Part shown: positions 13,753 through 20,423 of the stretch, piece by piece
Layout of the letters: every line of letters begins with the position of its first letter
Position numbering within the stretch: position 1 is the first letter of the stretch
Source: a virus
Reading direction: 5' to 3' (one strand)
DNA: 22,498 nucleotides
Virus record (IMG/VR): IMGVR_UViG_3300043602_000116
Coordinates: 1 to 22,498 of that record
Notes under the pieces: generated by a model
Seen by the model: the letters and a program-made list of their open reading frames with translations, nothing else
Databases searched by the model: none
What the model was told of the DNA's origin: nothing
Translations under genes and position numbers: made by a program

Positions 13753-13989
13753 CTACTCGATTACTCTGTTTCCCTCGCTGTCGTACTGGTCACCTGCGAG
13801 GGCAGATGTTTCGTCCTTCCTCTGCGACTCAAGATCGACTTCCTCAGCAGAGAGAGGTGTGTCGTCTGGAACAGGAGCGTGCTCGCCGTGGACATCTTCC
13901 TTGCCACCAGAAGGTGCCGGAGGCGGTGCCTGATCCTCTACTACCTCGACTTCGCCGTGATCCTCTATTACGTTTTCGTCGTTGCCCAT
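13753..13989 (-). CDS. Small acidic protein of unknown function
   Basis: This 78-residue protein is very rich in Asp and Glu (opening M-G-N-D-E-N-V-I-E-D-H-G-E-V-E-V-V-E-D) with a Pro-rich stretch (A-P-P-P-A-P-S-G-G) and no hydrophobic core, so it is probably disordered. Its ATG overlaps the tail tube stop by one base (TAATG), which supports real translation. It lies between tail tube and chaperone genes, where some actinophages carry short acidic proteins. It could be a chaperone accessory or a tube-associated protein; I do not recognise a family. Confidence 0.65.
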   Translation of the reverse strand: MGNDENVIEDHGEVEVVEDQAPPPAPSGGKEDVHGEHAPVPDDTPLSAEEVDLESQRKDETSALAGDQYDSEGNRVIE

Positions 13990-14975
13990 TAGAGTGCTGT
14001 CTCCTTGTTGACGAGATCAACCGTGAAGGCCTTGGTCCAGGTGGCGTCGTACACCATCTCCAAGGTCATCTCGATTGCGAACACTCCGTCCTCATCAGAG
14101 AACTCTCCGAACTCCTTGACCTTTACTGCGGCATCCCAGGTCAGGGAGTACTTCTCAGTCGCTGCACCAGCGAGCGTGGCTGACGTTCCCTTGACGCGGA
14201 GGAACTTCGTAGACCCAGCACGCAGCTGCGTGAGGAAGCCCATGCCCACTGTGTCCGCCTCGAGCATGAGCGTGATCTCTGCTGCAGGCTCGACCTCCAC
14301 GTGCGCAACAAAAGAGGTGTTGGCGGTGTTGAGGACCCAGACAGGATTGAACCTGGACCCAACGCTGATGACTGTCTCCAGGCAGCGAAGCAGTTTCGTC
14401 GTGCCCAGTGCACCCGAGGTCGAGTCAAGCCAAACGTCGATCTCGTTGGGGATGATCGGGACCTGCGGAAGTGCAGTCGGCGTAGCAGTCATCGTGATAC
14501 CGTCAGACAGGAGCTGTCCGATCATCGTGCCGCCGACAGACACCTCGTCACGGTTCATGGTGATCTCTAGGTCCGTGACCAACCCGTAGTTGAACTTGTG
14601 CGCCCTAACTGAGCCACCCTGCTCAACAGTCAGCGTCTTGACAGTGTCCTCCGTGTTGTTTGCAGGAGAGAATGTCCACTTGCGTGCTGACGTGTCAACT
14701 GTGGTTGGAGCACCAGGGGCCACGAGACAGGAGGAGAAAAGGTGCAGGAGTTCGCTGTACGAACCCACACCCTCAATCTCTGCCTCGACCCACTCCTTGC
14801 CTGGCACAAGGATCGTGGCGAACTTGGAACCCATCGGCCGGAATCGCTGCGGCTCCATCTGGACAGCAGGAGAGATTCCAATCGACTGGAGTTGCTTGTT
14901 CGCTGCTACGTTGGTCCCAGGGGTAGATTCGACTCCAATCTGTACCCCCTGAGCGATAGTTGCTCTTTCTGGCAT
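13989..14975 (-). CDS. Major tail tube protein
   Basis: The 328-residue beta-rich protein starts M-P-E-R-A-T-I-A-Q-G-V-Q-I-G-V-E-S-T-P-G-T. The Q-I-G-V-E-x-T-x-G-T opening is common in actinophage tail tube proteins. It is followed by P-x-G-x-K-F-A-T and long alternating strands through residues 60-320. It lies between tail terminator and the tail chaperones, the standard position. The start has AGGAGG 5 nt upstream; the TAG of the terminator gene is fused to this site. The protein is longer than a minimal tube protein, so it may carry an extra surface domain, perhaps around residues 160-290 (inference). Confidence 0.85.
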   Translation of the reverse strand: MPERATIAQGVQIGVESTPGTNVAANKQLQSIGISPAVQMEPQRFRPMGSKFATILVPGKEWVEAEIEGVGSYSELLHLFSSCLVAPGAPTTVDTSARKWTFSPANNTEDTVKTLTVEQGGSVRAHKFNYGLVTDLEITMNRDEVSVGGTMIGQLLSDGITMTATPTALPQVPIIPNEIDVWLDSTSGALGTTKLLRCLETVISVGSRFNPVWVLNTANTSFVAHVEVEPAAEITLMLEADTVGMGFLTQLRAGSTKFLRVKGTSATLAGAATEKYSLTWDAAVKVKEFGEFSDEDGVFAIEMTLEMVYDATWTKAFTVDLVNKETAL

Positions 14976-14984
14976 TATGTCCTC

Positions 14985-15431
14985 CTAGACGCCCTGACAA
15001 ATGGTACGGTACAGACCACCAGCGTGTCGATACTGCACCCCGGAATCAAGCACTTCCAACAAGGTGAACGGTTCTACACGGATGCACTTGAGGACCTGCA
15101 CGCTTGCTGTTGAACCTGACTTCCCGTGCAGTGCACCATCTAGATCCGTAGCAGGTTGAACCAATCCTGCTACACCCAGTCCTTCTCTCACGACCACGAT
15201 CAACCAGTCGATTGTAGTCATGATCCTCGATGCTGGCGTGCCTAACCCCCTCTGGTCACTCCGTGCCTGCACGTGAAACCTAACGGCAGGCAACACCTTG
15301 CTAGCAGGGATCGAGCCGAAGTACGCCTCTAGGGTTGTGTCTGTCTCGATCCTAGAGACGATCCACTCAGCAACAGACAGTTCTTCGTTACCCGCCAAAA
15401 CTTGCGAACAGGCCTTTGCCAACGGAGGCAA
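14985..15431 (-). CDS. Tail terminator (tail completion) protein
   Basis: The product has 148 residues if it begins at TTG 15431, or 137 residues from TTG 15398; neither start is strong. The first has AGGAGG about 12 nt upstream. The second has only AAAGG but sits right at the upstream stop. Core features are W-I-V-S-R-I, a Y-F-G-S-I-P segment, V-L-P-A-V-R-F-H-V, a W-L-I-V-V-V-R-E strand and a closing G-G-L-Y-R-T-I-C. The pattern and position (after HK97 gp10-like, before tail tube) fit tail terminators, which cap the tube and join it to the head. It has low similarity to any one family, so the call is mostly by position. Confidence 0.65.
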   Translation of the reverse strand: MPPLAKACSQVLAGNEELSVAEWIVSRIETDTTLEAYFGSIPASKVLPAVRFHVQARSDQRGLGTPASRIMTTIDWLIVVVREGLGVAGLVQPATDLDGALHGKSGSTASVQVLKCIRVEPFTLLEVLDSGVQYRHAGGLYRTICQGV

Positions 15432-15738
15432 AGAACGCTGCTTCCTCCTCTCTCACTGCCGGAGTCAGAAACGGTTGTGCGTCCATCTTGTACGTGCCAT
15501 ACTCCACATACGCAGCGTAGGGAGCACTCACACGTACCTCTGCTTCTTTTCCAGCGATGTTAGACACGGCTTCGATCGAGTTGCGCAGTGCACCCGTATC
15601 GACTGGAGCGTAGTTGCGTGCTTTCTGCGCAATCCGATCTGCACTCGCCTTCACTGCTGCGCGTGACTCAGATTCCACAAACGCTATCAGCGCCGGGATG
15701 GCGTTGTAGACAACGACGATGTTAAATCCACGTGCCAT
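15388..15738 (-). CDS. HK97 gp10-like neck/tail-component protein
   Basis: The 116-residue protein has the family signature: a long helix (A-V-K-A-S-A-D-R-I-A-Q-K-A-R), A-P-V-D-T-G-A-L-R-N-S-I at about 44-55, A-P-Y-A-A-Y-V-E-Y-G-T at about 72-82 and M-x-A-Q-P-F-L-T-P-A-V at about 85-95. Members act at the head-tail interface or in tail completion. ATG overlaps the preceding TGA by one base (TGATG). Gene order connector, stopper, gp10-like, terminator, tube is standard, except that a lysin gene is inserted just upstream. Confidence 0.88.
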   Translation of the reverse strand: MARGFNIVVVYNAIPALIAFVESESRAAVKASADRIAQKARNYAPVDTGALRNSIEAVSNIAGKEAEVRVSAPYAAYVEYGTYKMDAQPFLTPAVREEEAAFFASVGKGLFASFGG

Positions 15739-16541
15739 CAGTTCAGTGGGGGCCTGACTATCTTCCTGAGGTCGGAGCGATAGTGGATGTTGGTTGGCAT
15801 TGGACCTGCCTCCTGCCCATGGGAAGAGAAGACAGCGGTAGTGGGTCCACCAGCCCTGCGGCAGATGGTCACGTGACCCGAGTAGTGAGCAAGGTCACCC
15901 ACCTTGTAGATACCCGACAACACGGAGGGGTGATCATCCTCGTAGTAATCTGTGTTGCCATAACCCGTCCATCCTTGCTTTGACGGATCAGGTACCACCA
16001 ATCCACTCTTCGCCATCGCCCAGTGGTACGCCTGGATGACGTACCCAGAGCAGTCACTCCACACGTACCCTGCCTTTGGGTCCACGGTCACGTCAACAGG
16101 ACGTGCCTGGCGATAGTGCCAGTTGTCTTCGTTCGCCTCTGCAGCGAGACAGAACTCCACGATGGCATGGCGGAAGTCCTCCTCGTCTGGTACGTGATCA
16201 GCCACCCACTCGTCACGGATCAGTTTCTGTGCGAACTTGTCGAGAGCGTACTCTCCAGCATGAGGTGCACCTGCAGGTACTTTCACTGACCTCAGCGTCT
16301 TCCATGCTTGCTGCCCGTAGACACCATCAGCAGGCATGTACTTGCTCAACTGCCACTTCCTGAATGCACGATCCAGTTCTCCACCCGCGGGCCAGAAGTT
16401 CGTGAAGTTGTCTTTCCACACCATGAATCCGAGACGTGACATTGCTCTTTTCAGCGCTTCCACAGTTGGTCCCCTGTTTGGGAACTCAGTAGCAGAGGAA
16501 GCGTAAGGTCCCGTGTACGGAACTTGCACTTGGGTAAGCAT
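15738..16541 (-). CDS. Endolysin-like hydrolase: peptidoglycan-binding domain plus NlpC/P60-CHAP-type peptidase
   Basis: The 267-residue protein has two parts. Residues about 22-90 form a PG-binding-1 type helical domain (R-G-P-T-V-E-A-L-K-R-A-M, then F-R-K-W-Q-L, A-D-G-V-Y-G-Q-Q-A-W). Residues about 140-265 look like a cysteine peptidase: D-C164-S-G-Y carries the nucleophile, G-H223-V-T-I-C carries the histidine, and S-H-G-Q-E-A-G-P at about 240-247 is a downstream motif known from actinophage lysins. No signal peptide is visible, so it would need the holin or be packed in the virion. It overlaps both neighbours (TGATG twice), so it is a true member of the connector operon, not a loose insertion. 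It could act as the endolysin or as a virion-associated lysin used at entry. Confidence 0.8.
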   Translation of the reverse strand: MLTQVQVPYTGPYASSATEFPNRGPTVEALKRAMSRLGFMVWKDNFTNFWPAGGELDRAFRKWQLSKYMPADGVYGQQAWKTLRSVKVPAGAPHAGEYALDKFAQKLIRDEWVADHVPDEEDFRHAIVEFCLAAEANEDNWHYRQARPVDVTVDPKAGYVWSDCSGYVIQAYHWAMAKSGLVVPDPSKQGWTGYGNTDYYEDDHPSVLSGIYKVGDLAHYSGHVTICRRAGGPTTAVFSSHGQEAGPMPTNIHYRSDLRKIVRPPLN

Positions 16542-16924
16542 CAGCGCTCTCCTAGAGTACTTGCTGCCACCATGAGTTCGATGTCCAGTGACTCAGGCGC
16601 CAGCACTGCCTGCACTCTCAGTTCCAGCGACCCCTGCGACGTGAGTATAAGGAAGTCGCCGAGTTTCACGTCCTGCTCAGCAGGCAGGTAGATGATAAAA
16701 AGGTGTTCCTCTGCAAGATTCGCGAGGAACGGTGTCAACTGCTCTCTTCCTGGGGACGACTCCACAAAGCACTTCACCCCTGTAGCGATCATTGTCTCAG
16801 CGGTTTCATCCTCCCCACCGAACGCGTCTTCTGCGACAGTGCGGCGGATGATGGTACAACTGTCCTCATACCAGGTCTGAACCTCCGTTCGGAGGCTGAG
16901 CATTTCCTGCTCAGTAACCGGCAT
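16541..16924 (-). CDS. Head-tail stopper / head closure protein
   Basis: The 127-residue beta-rich protein has W-Y-E-D-S-C-T-I-I-R-R near residue 18, a D-A-F-G-G-E-D-E-T segment, and Y-L-P-A-E-Q-D-V-K-L-G-D-F-L-I-L at about 79-94. The C-x-I-x-R start and P-x-x-x-D-V-x-x-G-D pattern fit SPP1 gp16-type stopper proteins, which close the portal channel. ATG 16924 has AGGTG 7 nt upstream and overlaps the connector gene by 14 nt. Position after the connector supports the call. Confidence 0.7.
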   Translation of the reverse strand: MPVTEQEMLSLRTEVQTWYEDSCTIIRRTVAEDAFGGEDETAETMIATGVKCFVESSPGREQLTPFLANLAEEHLFIIYLPAEQDVKLGDFLILTSQGSLELRVQAVLAPESLDIELMVAASTLGER

Positions 16925-17294
16925 TGGATGGCACCTGCGCTAGAGACAACGACCGATCAGGCGCTAGACGCAGTGAAGAGAGCGTAGAACGCCCCAGGTA
17001 CTTCTTGTGTAACTCCATGCAGTGTGCGTAGAACTGGTGACGCGACAACATCTTGCCTCCAGTCATGAACAGGTACCTGTCGGCAAGACGCCCTGCCTTG
17101 ATCAACCACGCCTGAGCAACAGCATAGTTCCAGTCGTACGTGCCCTCCCAGGCAGCATCGCCTGGTTGAACACCGTACTGGTCGACCCGCTTGGACATAG
17201 CGATGATCACCTCTATGTCAGCGGGGTTCAGGACAGGTTCAGAATCGGACGCACCGAAAATCTGAATCCTGCCCTGAACCTCTGCCTCAGTCAT
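16911..17294 (-). CDS. Head-tail connector / adaptor-like protein
   Basis: The 127-residue protein is mainly helical in its middle (Y-D-W-N-Y-A-V-A-Q-A-W-L-I-K-A-G-R-L-A-D-R at about 54-74), followed by a Y-L-F-M-T-G-G-K-M-L-S-R-H-Q-F-Y-A-H segment. Such small helical proteins follow the capsid genes and attach to the portal. Identity rests on position and on the helical W-x-x-A-x-A-W-L pattern; no catalytic motif is seen. ATG overlaps the previous stop by one base (TAATG) and GAGGG lies 6 nt upstream. Confidence 0.6.
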   Translation of the reverse strand: MTEAEVQGRIQIFGASDSEPVLNPADIEVIIAMSKRVDQYGVQPGDAAWEGTYDWNYAVAQAWLIKAGRLADRYLFMTGGKMLSRHQFYAHCMELHKKYLGRSTLSSLRLAPDRSLSLAQVPSNAGY

Positions 17295-17584
17295 TAGAGA
17301 CCCTCTACCGCCGCAATGAGGTCCTCTTTGTTGCCGAACTCCTCAGGATCGAGGCCCTTCGACTGAGCATACGCATCCCACTCCTCACGTGATGCTGAGT
17401 GAGGTGGAGCGTCGTCTGCGTCGTCTCCGTCTTCTCCACTGTCACCAGCAACAGCATCACCGGTGCCAGGTACCTCATCGGACGCCGGAACGTCATCAGC
17501 CATGATGACGCCTGCCTCCTCGATCTCGTCCGCCCTCTCCTGTGCTGCCTTGAGAGTCGGATCGTCTCCTTCGTATTTTCCCAT
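17294..17584 (-). CDS. Acidic protein with C-terminal SAP/HeH-like motif
   Basis: The 96-residue protein has a helical start (D-P-T-L-K-A-A-Q-E-R-A-D-E-I-E-E-A), an Asp/Gly-rich disordered middle (about 30-60) and a compact end (R-E-E-W-D-A-Y-A-Q-S-K-G-L-D-P-E-E-F, then K-E-D-L-I-A-A-V). That end looks like a helix-extended-loop-helix or SAP-like fold, often found in short neck-region proteins of actinophages. Such motifs can bind nucleic acid. Start ATG 17584 has GAAAGGA 6 nt upstream. Function is unknown. Confidence 0.65.
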   Translation of the reverse strand: MGKYEGDDPTLKAAQERADEIEEAGVIMADDVPASDEVPGTGDAVAGDSGEDGDDADDAPPHSASREEWDAYAQSKGLDPEEFGNKEDLIAAVEGL

Positions 17585-17595
17585 CCTCTGTCCTT

Positions 17596-17772
17596 TCAGT
17601 CCTGCCCCTTGATGTATCCAGTACGTGTCAGGGGTGCCCAGTTCCTCTTTGTCTGCTTTGCAGGTCCTGGGTCGGGTTTCAACTTACCCTGCAGAGAGCG
17701 GATAAACCCTTCACGCTGTTTCTCTTGCGCCATGTGCTCAACCGCTTTCTGCTCGTCTTGCGTCAGCGCCAT
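17596..17772 (-). CDS. Small basic protein of unknown function (58 aa)
   Basis: The ATG at 17772 overlaps the TAA of the upstream gene by one base (TAATG) and the frame runs to TGA 17598-17596. The product begins M-A-L-T-Q-D-E-Q-K-A-V-E-H-M-A-Q-E-K-Q-R and ends T-R-T-G-Y-I-K-G-Q-D; it has a helical first half and a Lys/Arg/Pro-rich second half (K-P-D-P-G-P-A-K-Q-T-K-R). It exactly fills the space between two other genes, which supports it being real. No family recognised; it may be a structural accessory of the head. Confidence 0.6.
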   Translation of the reverse strand: MALTQDEQKAVEHMAQEKQREGFIRSLQGKLKPDPGPAKQTKRNWAPLTRTGYIKGQD

Positions 17773-18170
17773 TACAACCTGGAGATCTCGATGATGACTT
17801 CTCCACCGGAATGTGCTGTACCCGTCGAAGCATGTGTCTCAACGACGGCGAGAATGTCACCCTCGGCAACATTCACAGCAGCACCCCCAGCAAGAGTGAA
17901 CAGTGTCTCGTCAAAGGCAACCAGGTTGACCGCGGTGATCAGATCCAAAGTCCCGACCACCACAGCGCCTGCACCTGCCTGTCCTTTGTTGATGAGCTGA
18001 AACGTCCTCTTGGTTGCAGTGGCACCAGTGACTGCCGCTTCGGCGATCAGTGCGCACTTGGTCACTGTCCCGTCGAACGGCGAACGGGCGATGATCTGGT
18101 CAGAGTCGACTGCTGCCGTCTGCCCAGGGATCCACCCAGTCAACTTGGATACTAGTGGTGCCTTTGCCAC
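17772..18170 (-). CDS. Putative capsid-associated beta-rich protein
   Basis: The 132-residue protein (GTG start, AGGAGG 4 nt upstream) is rich in Ala, Gly, Val and Thr with alternating strands, e.g. G-T-L-D-L-I-T-A-V-N-L-V-A-F and G-D-I-L-A-V-V-E-T-H near the end, closing G-G-E-V-I-I-E-I-S-R-L. It may be a decoration or minor head protein, judged by composition and by place two genes after the capsid protein. No named family recognised. A strong UUCG hairpin separates it from the preceding gene. Confidence 0.5.
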   Translation of the reverse strand: MAKAPLVSKLTGWIPGQTAAVDSDQIIARSPFDGTVTKCALIAEAAVTGATATKRTFQLINKGQAGAGAVVVGTLDLITAVNLVAFDETLFTLAGGAAVNVAEGDILAVVETHASTGTAHSGGEVIIEISRL

Positions 18171-18185
18171 TCTTCCTCCTTTGTC

Positions 18186-18222
18186 AGGTGATTAGGGGCA
18201 CCCGAAGATGCCCCCGTCACCT
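18186..18222 (-). promoter_or_regulatory. Stable UUCG-tetraloop hairpin after the capsid genes
   Basis: On the minus strand an 8-bp stem GGGGCATC/GGTGCCCC (one G-T pair) closes a c(TTCG)g loop and is extended outward by AGGTGA/TCACCT past a small internal loop. It begins at the stop codon of the upstream gene. No T-run follows, so it could be an attenuator, RNA-processing or mRNA-stability element rather than a full terminator. Confidence 0.6.
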
Positions 18223-18451
18223 ACTGCAGGTGCTGTAGCTTCTCAAGCAGGAAGGCAGCCTCTGTACGAGCACTGAGGCTCGACTGAGCAGACGCTGACA
18301 CGAGAGCGCACTTCGCAGCGAGAAACTGCTCGCACTCTGTAGTCGTGTCGTCCAGAGACAACTGCGTCACTGTACGCGCCTTCGCCACCTTCGCGTTGAC
18401 TGTCACGTCGGCCGTAGTTGGATTGGCGACCAGGATGTTTACAGCAGCCAT
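18221..18451 (-). CDS. Small protein directly after the major capsid gene, unknown
   Basis: The 76-residue protein starts at ATG 18451 with GGGGAGG about 8 nt upstream. It has a beta-like first part (A-A-V-N-I-L-V-A-N-P-T-T-A-D-V-T-V-N-A) and a helical Ala/Ser-rich C-terminal part (F-L-A-A-K-C-A-L-V-S-A-S-A-Q, then A-A-F-L-L-E-K-L-Q). Its place behind the capsid gene and ahead of a hairpin suggests a minor head protein made at high level, but no family is recognised. Confidence 0.55.
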   Translation of the reverse strand: MAAVNILVANPTTADVTVNAKVAKARTVTQLSLDDTTTECEQFLAAKCALVSASAQSSLSARTEAAFLLEKLQHLQ

Positions 18452-18466
18452 CTAATCCACCTCCCC

Positions 18467-19408
18467 TTACGGCGCCTTGAGCACGGCAAACGGGTAGCGC
18501 GAAGCGTCCGTCTGCTGCTCGTAGTTGATTGGGTTGGGAACCTGCCACGCGTACCTCGCCACAACTCGCAGGGCAACCATGTCCTGCTGCGGGAGGTTGT
18601 AGATGATATCTCCAACGTCGTTCTGGATCACTGCCTGGTCAAGGACCTTGTACGTCATGTCTCGACGCACGGCAAGGATCCCCTGGGAGAAGTCACCTGC
18701 GAACAGTTCTGCCGAACCTGAACCAGTGGGCCACATCCCCGGCATGACGTACTGCACGGGCTCGCCCCAGATCGTGTTCGGGATCTGGGAAAGGTCCATG
18801 AGCAACTGCCCGGTTGTGTCCCTGGCACCACGGAGACGCGTCTTGTACGTCGTGCGCGTGACGAATCCATCTACTGCGAACCCGTCAGCCTCAACCAGAC
18901 CCATGACCTGGTTGATATCCTCTGCGATACCACCTGCTGCTGCAGCGTTTGTTCCGCGGTTGTACGTATTGCCCGCTGATGTTGCTGACGTAACAACCTC
19001 CACCGGCCAAGATGATGGCTTGTTCGTGCCGAAGAAGATCGCTGCGTCAAGCGTACGAGCAATTGCTTCCTCCAGAAGCGGACGAATCTCTCCCCACAGG
19101 TCGTATGCTACGTCGTCCAACACCGCTTCCGGAATCGGCACGATAGCAGCAATCTCCTCAGCGAAGAGGAACTTGTTCGCCCACGCTGCTTCTGTCGTCT
19201 GCTTGAGACCCGTGTCCCCGTTAACGAAGTACGCAGTAGGGAGTGCCGCAAGAACCGGCATCCGGTACTGGTTGGAGGACATGGTTACACGGCGGAACAG
19301 AGAAAGCGCTGCTGACTCTGTGCTCACGTTCTTGATGATCTCGTCGGTTACATCCTCAGGGATGAGACCTACGGCATCAGAACGAGAGATCACATTAGTA
19401 TACGCCAT
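18467..19408 (-). CDS. Major capsid protein, HK97 fold
   Basis: The 313-residue protein shows HK97-type capsid features: a short N-arm (S-R-S-D-A-V-G-L-I-P-E-D-V), S-A-A-L-S-L-F-R-R-V at about 32-41, R-M-P-V-L-A-A-L-P at about 49-57, the spine-helix region F-A-E-E-I-A-A-I-V-P-I-P-E-A-V-L-D-D at about 82-99 and I-x-P-x-x-E-E-A-I-A-R-T-L-D-A-A. A late Q-D-M-V-A-L-R-V-V-A-R-Y-A-W sits near 280. The length is about that of mature subunits. No N-terminal delta domain is fused; a separate scaffold gene precedes it. The start has AGGAG, and the TAG of the scaffold gene is fused to it (TAGGAG). Confidence 0.9.
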   Translation of the reverse strand: MAYTNVISRSDAVGLIPEDVTDEIIKNVSTESAALSLFRRVTMSSNQYRMPVLAALPTAYFVNGDTGLKQTTEAAWANKFLFAEEIAAIVPIPEAVLDDVAYDLWGEIRPLLEEAIARTLDAAIFFGTNKPSSWPVEVVTSATSAGNTYNRGTNAAAAGGIAEDINQVMGLVEADGFAVDGFVTRTTYKTRLRGARDTTGQLLMDLSQIPNTIWGEPVQYVMPGMWPTGSGSAELFAGDFSQGILAVRRDMTYKVLDQAVIQNDVGDIIYNLPQQDMVALRVVARYAWQVPNPINYEQQTDASRYPFAVLKAP

Positions 19409-19417
19409 CTCGTTCTC

Positions 19418-19999
19418 CTATCGACCCGACGCTGACCTCAGCATCGAGTTCATGTCTGCTGACTCCTGCTGCCCACCTGAGCGGCCTGCGCCACCATCTG
19501 CTCCAGAAGAGGTGCCAAGAAGATATGGTTTCTCCTTGACCAGAGTTTGCATCGCTGCTTTCACCTGCTCCTCGTCATCCGGGTCCTCGATAGATGACCA
19601 GTCGAGCAAGCGAGCAGCATCTGCGTGAGCCTCACGGACAACTCCGACTTCTGCTGCGACGAGTCGAGCGTGCAACTCCCTGTTTCGCTCCTCCGCCTTG
19701 TCTGCACGGTCCTCTGCTGCCTTTGCTTTGTCACGTGCATTCTCGAACTCCGTCTTCTGGTTGGCCTCGAACCCCGCAACCTTAGCCTGCTCTTCACGCA
19801 GTTGCTTGCGGAACTTCGCTGCCTCAGCATTTGCTCTTGCAAGTTCGCTCCTAGGTACAGTTTCGTCAGTACTCTCACTTGCCTGCCCACCTGGGGCCTC
19901 CGTCTGCTCACCTGGAGCACCTTCGGTTGAACCCCCGTCTTCTCCTGAGCCACCACCTGGGCTTGTCTCAGGATCGTTTAGGATCCACCAATCATGCAT
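19418..19999 (-). CDS. Capsid scaffolding protein
   Basis: The 193-residue protein has an acidic Gly/Ser/Pro-rich N-terminus, a long charged coiled coil at about 50-115 (R-A-N-A-E-A-A-K-F-R-K-Q-L-R-E-E-Q-A-K) and a Gly/Gln/Ser-rich end with M-N-S-M-L-R-S-A-S-G-R. Helical, charged and placed immediately before the capsid gene, it fits phage scaffold proteins that assemble the procapsid and then leave. Start ATG 19999 has AGGAGAG at 5-6 nt. No protease motif is seen in it. Confidence 0.85.
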   Translation of the reverse strand: MHDWWILNDPETSPGGGSGEDGGSTEGAPGEQTEAPGGQASESTDETVPRSELARANAEAAKFRKQLREEQAKVAGFEANQKTEFENARDKAKAAEDRADKAEERNRELHARLVAAEVGVVREAHADAARLLDWSSIEDPDDEEQVKAAMQTLVKEKPYLLGTSSGADGGAGRSGGQQESADMNSMLRSASGR

Positions 20000-20022
20000 T
20001 TAACTCTCCTTTGTGAGACATT

Positions 20023-20055
20023 AGCAGAGTAGGCGTCGCCTTACCCTGCTGTCAA
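20023..20055 (-). promoter_or_regulatory. Hairpin with TTGACA upstream of the scaffold gene
   Basis: A 9-bp stem (AGCAGAGTA 20023-20031 with TACCCTGCT 20042-20050, one G-T pair on the minus strand) is topped by 3 bp, GGC/GCC, with one bulged base and a 3-nt loop. On the minus strand TTGACA (20055-20050) overlaps the upstream stop and could be a -35 box, with a poor TACTCT at 18-nt spacing. It lies in the 52-nt gap before scaffold; whether it acts as promoter, attenuator or processing site is open. Confidence 0.4.
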
Positions 20056-20423
20056 CTTGTTGCCTCTGTTATCTGCCCTGAAAGCATCAGTAGACCTCGT
20101 GCCACGGTCCGCACGCTCGCGTCAGATGCTGCCTTGAACTGAACGTCATAGAGCAACGATTTATCTGCAAGGTTTTCCGTGTCCGCTGGAAGCAACGTGA
20201 CCCTCACCTTGCCCAAAGGCGCATCTGTTACAACGATGCCCACTAGCACTCCGACGTTCAGGCCCTTCTTGATCACTGCGTCAGTGTCGTCGTCTGCTCT
20301 CCTCCTTTTGGCGTAGAACCAAACCTTGTCTGTGCTCGGGGACGCGATTGCCACATCCAGGTCCACATCAAAGAAGTTCGTGTCCCCGCGTTCACACTCC
20401 AGGTTCGTGATCCCTATTGTCAT
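20052..20423 (-). CDS. Ig-like beta-sandwich structural protein
   Basis: The 123-residue protein begins M-T-I-G-I-T-N-L-E-C-E-R-G-D-T-N-F-F-D-V-D-L. It has K-V-W-F-Y-A-K-R-R-R-A at about 33-43, D-A-V-I-K-K-G near 48-54, L-P-A-D-T-E-N-L at about 78-85 and ends G-L-L-M-L-S-G-Q-I-T-E-A-T-S. The rhythm of strand, R-G-D-T, and a late P-A-D-T-x-x-L strand resembles the small sandwich domains in phage upper-baseplate and fibre proteins. Start ATG 20423 overlaps the preceding stop region by 4 nt. It forms a cassette with the two upstream genes. Confidence 0.6.
   Translation of the reverse strand: MTIGITNLECERGDTNFFDVDLDVAIASPSTDKVWFYAKRRRADDDTDAVIKKGLNVGVLVGIVVTDAPLGKVRVTLLPADTENLADKSLLYDVQFKAASDASVRTVARGLLMLSGQITEATS

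Noticed and set aside
18603-19628. 341-residue open frame on the + strand opposite capsid and scaffold
   Set aside because: Antisense shadow: Ser/Pro/Arg-rich with no recognisable motif, covering the clear capsid gene.
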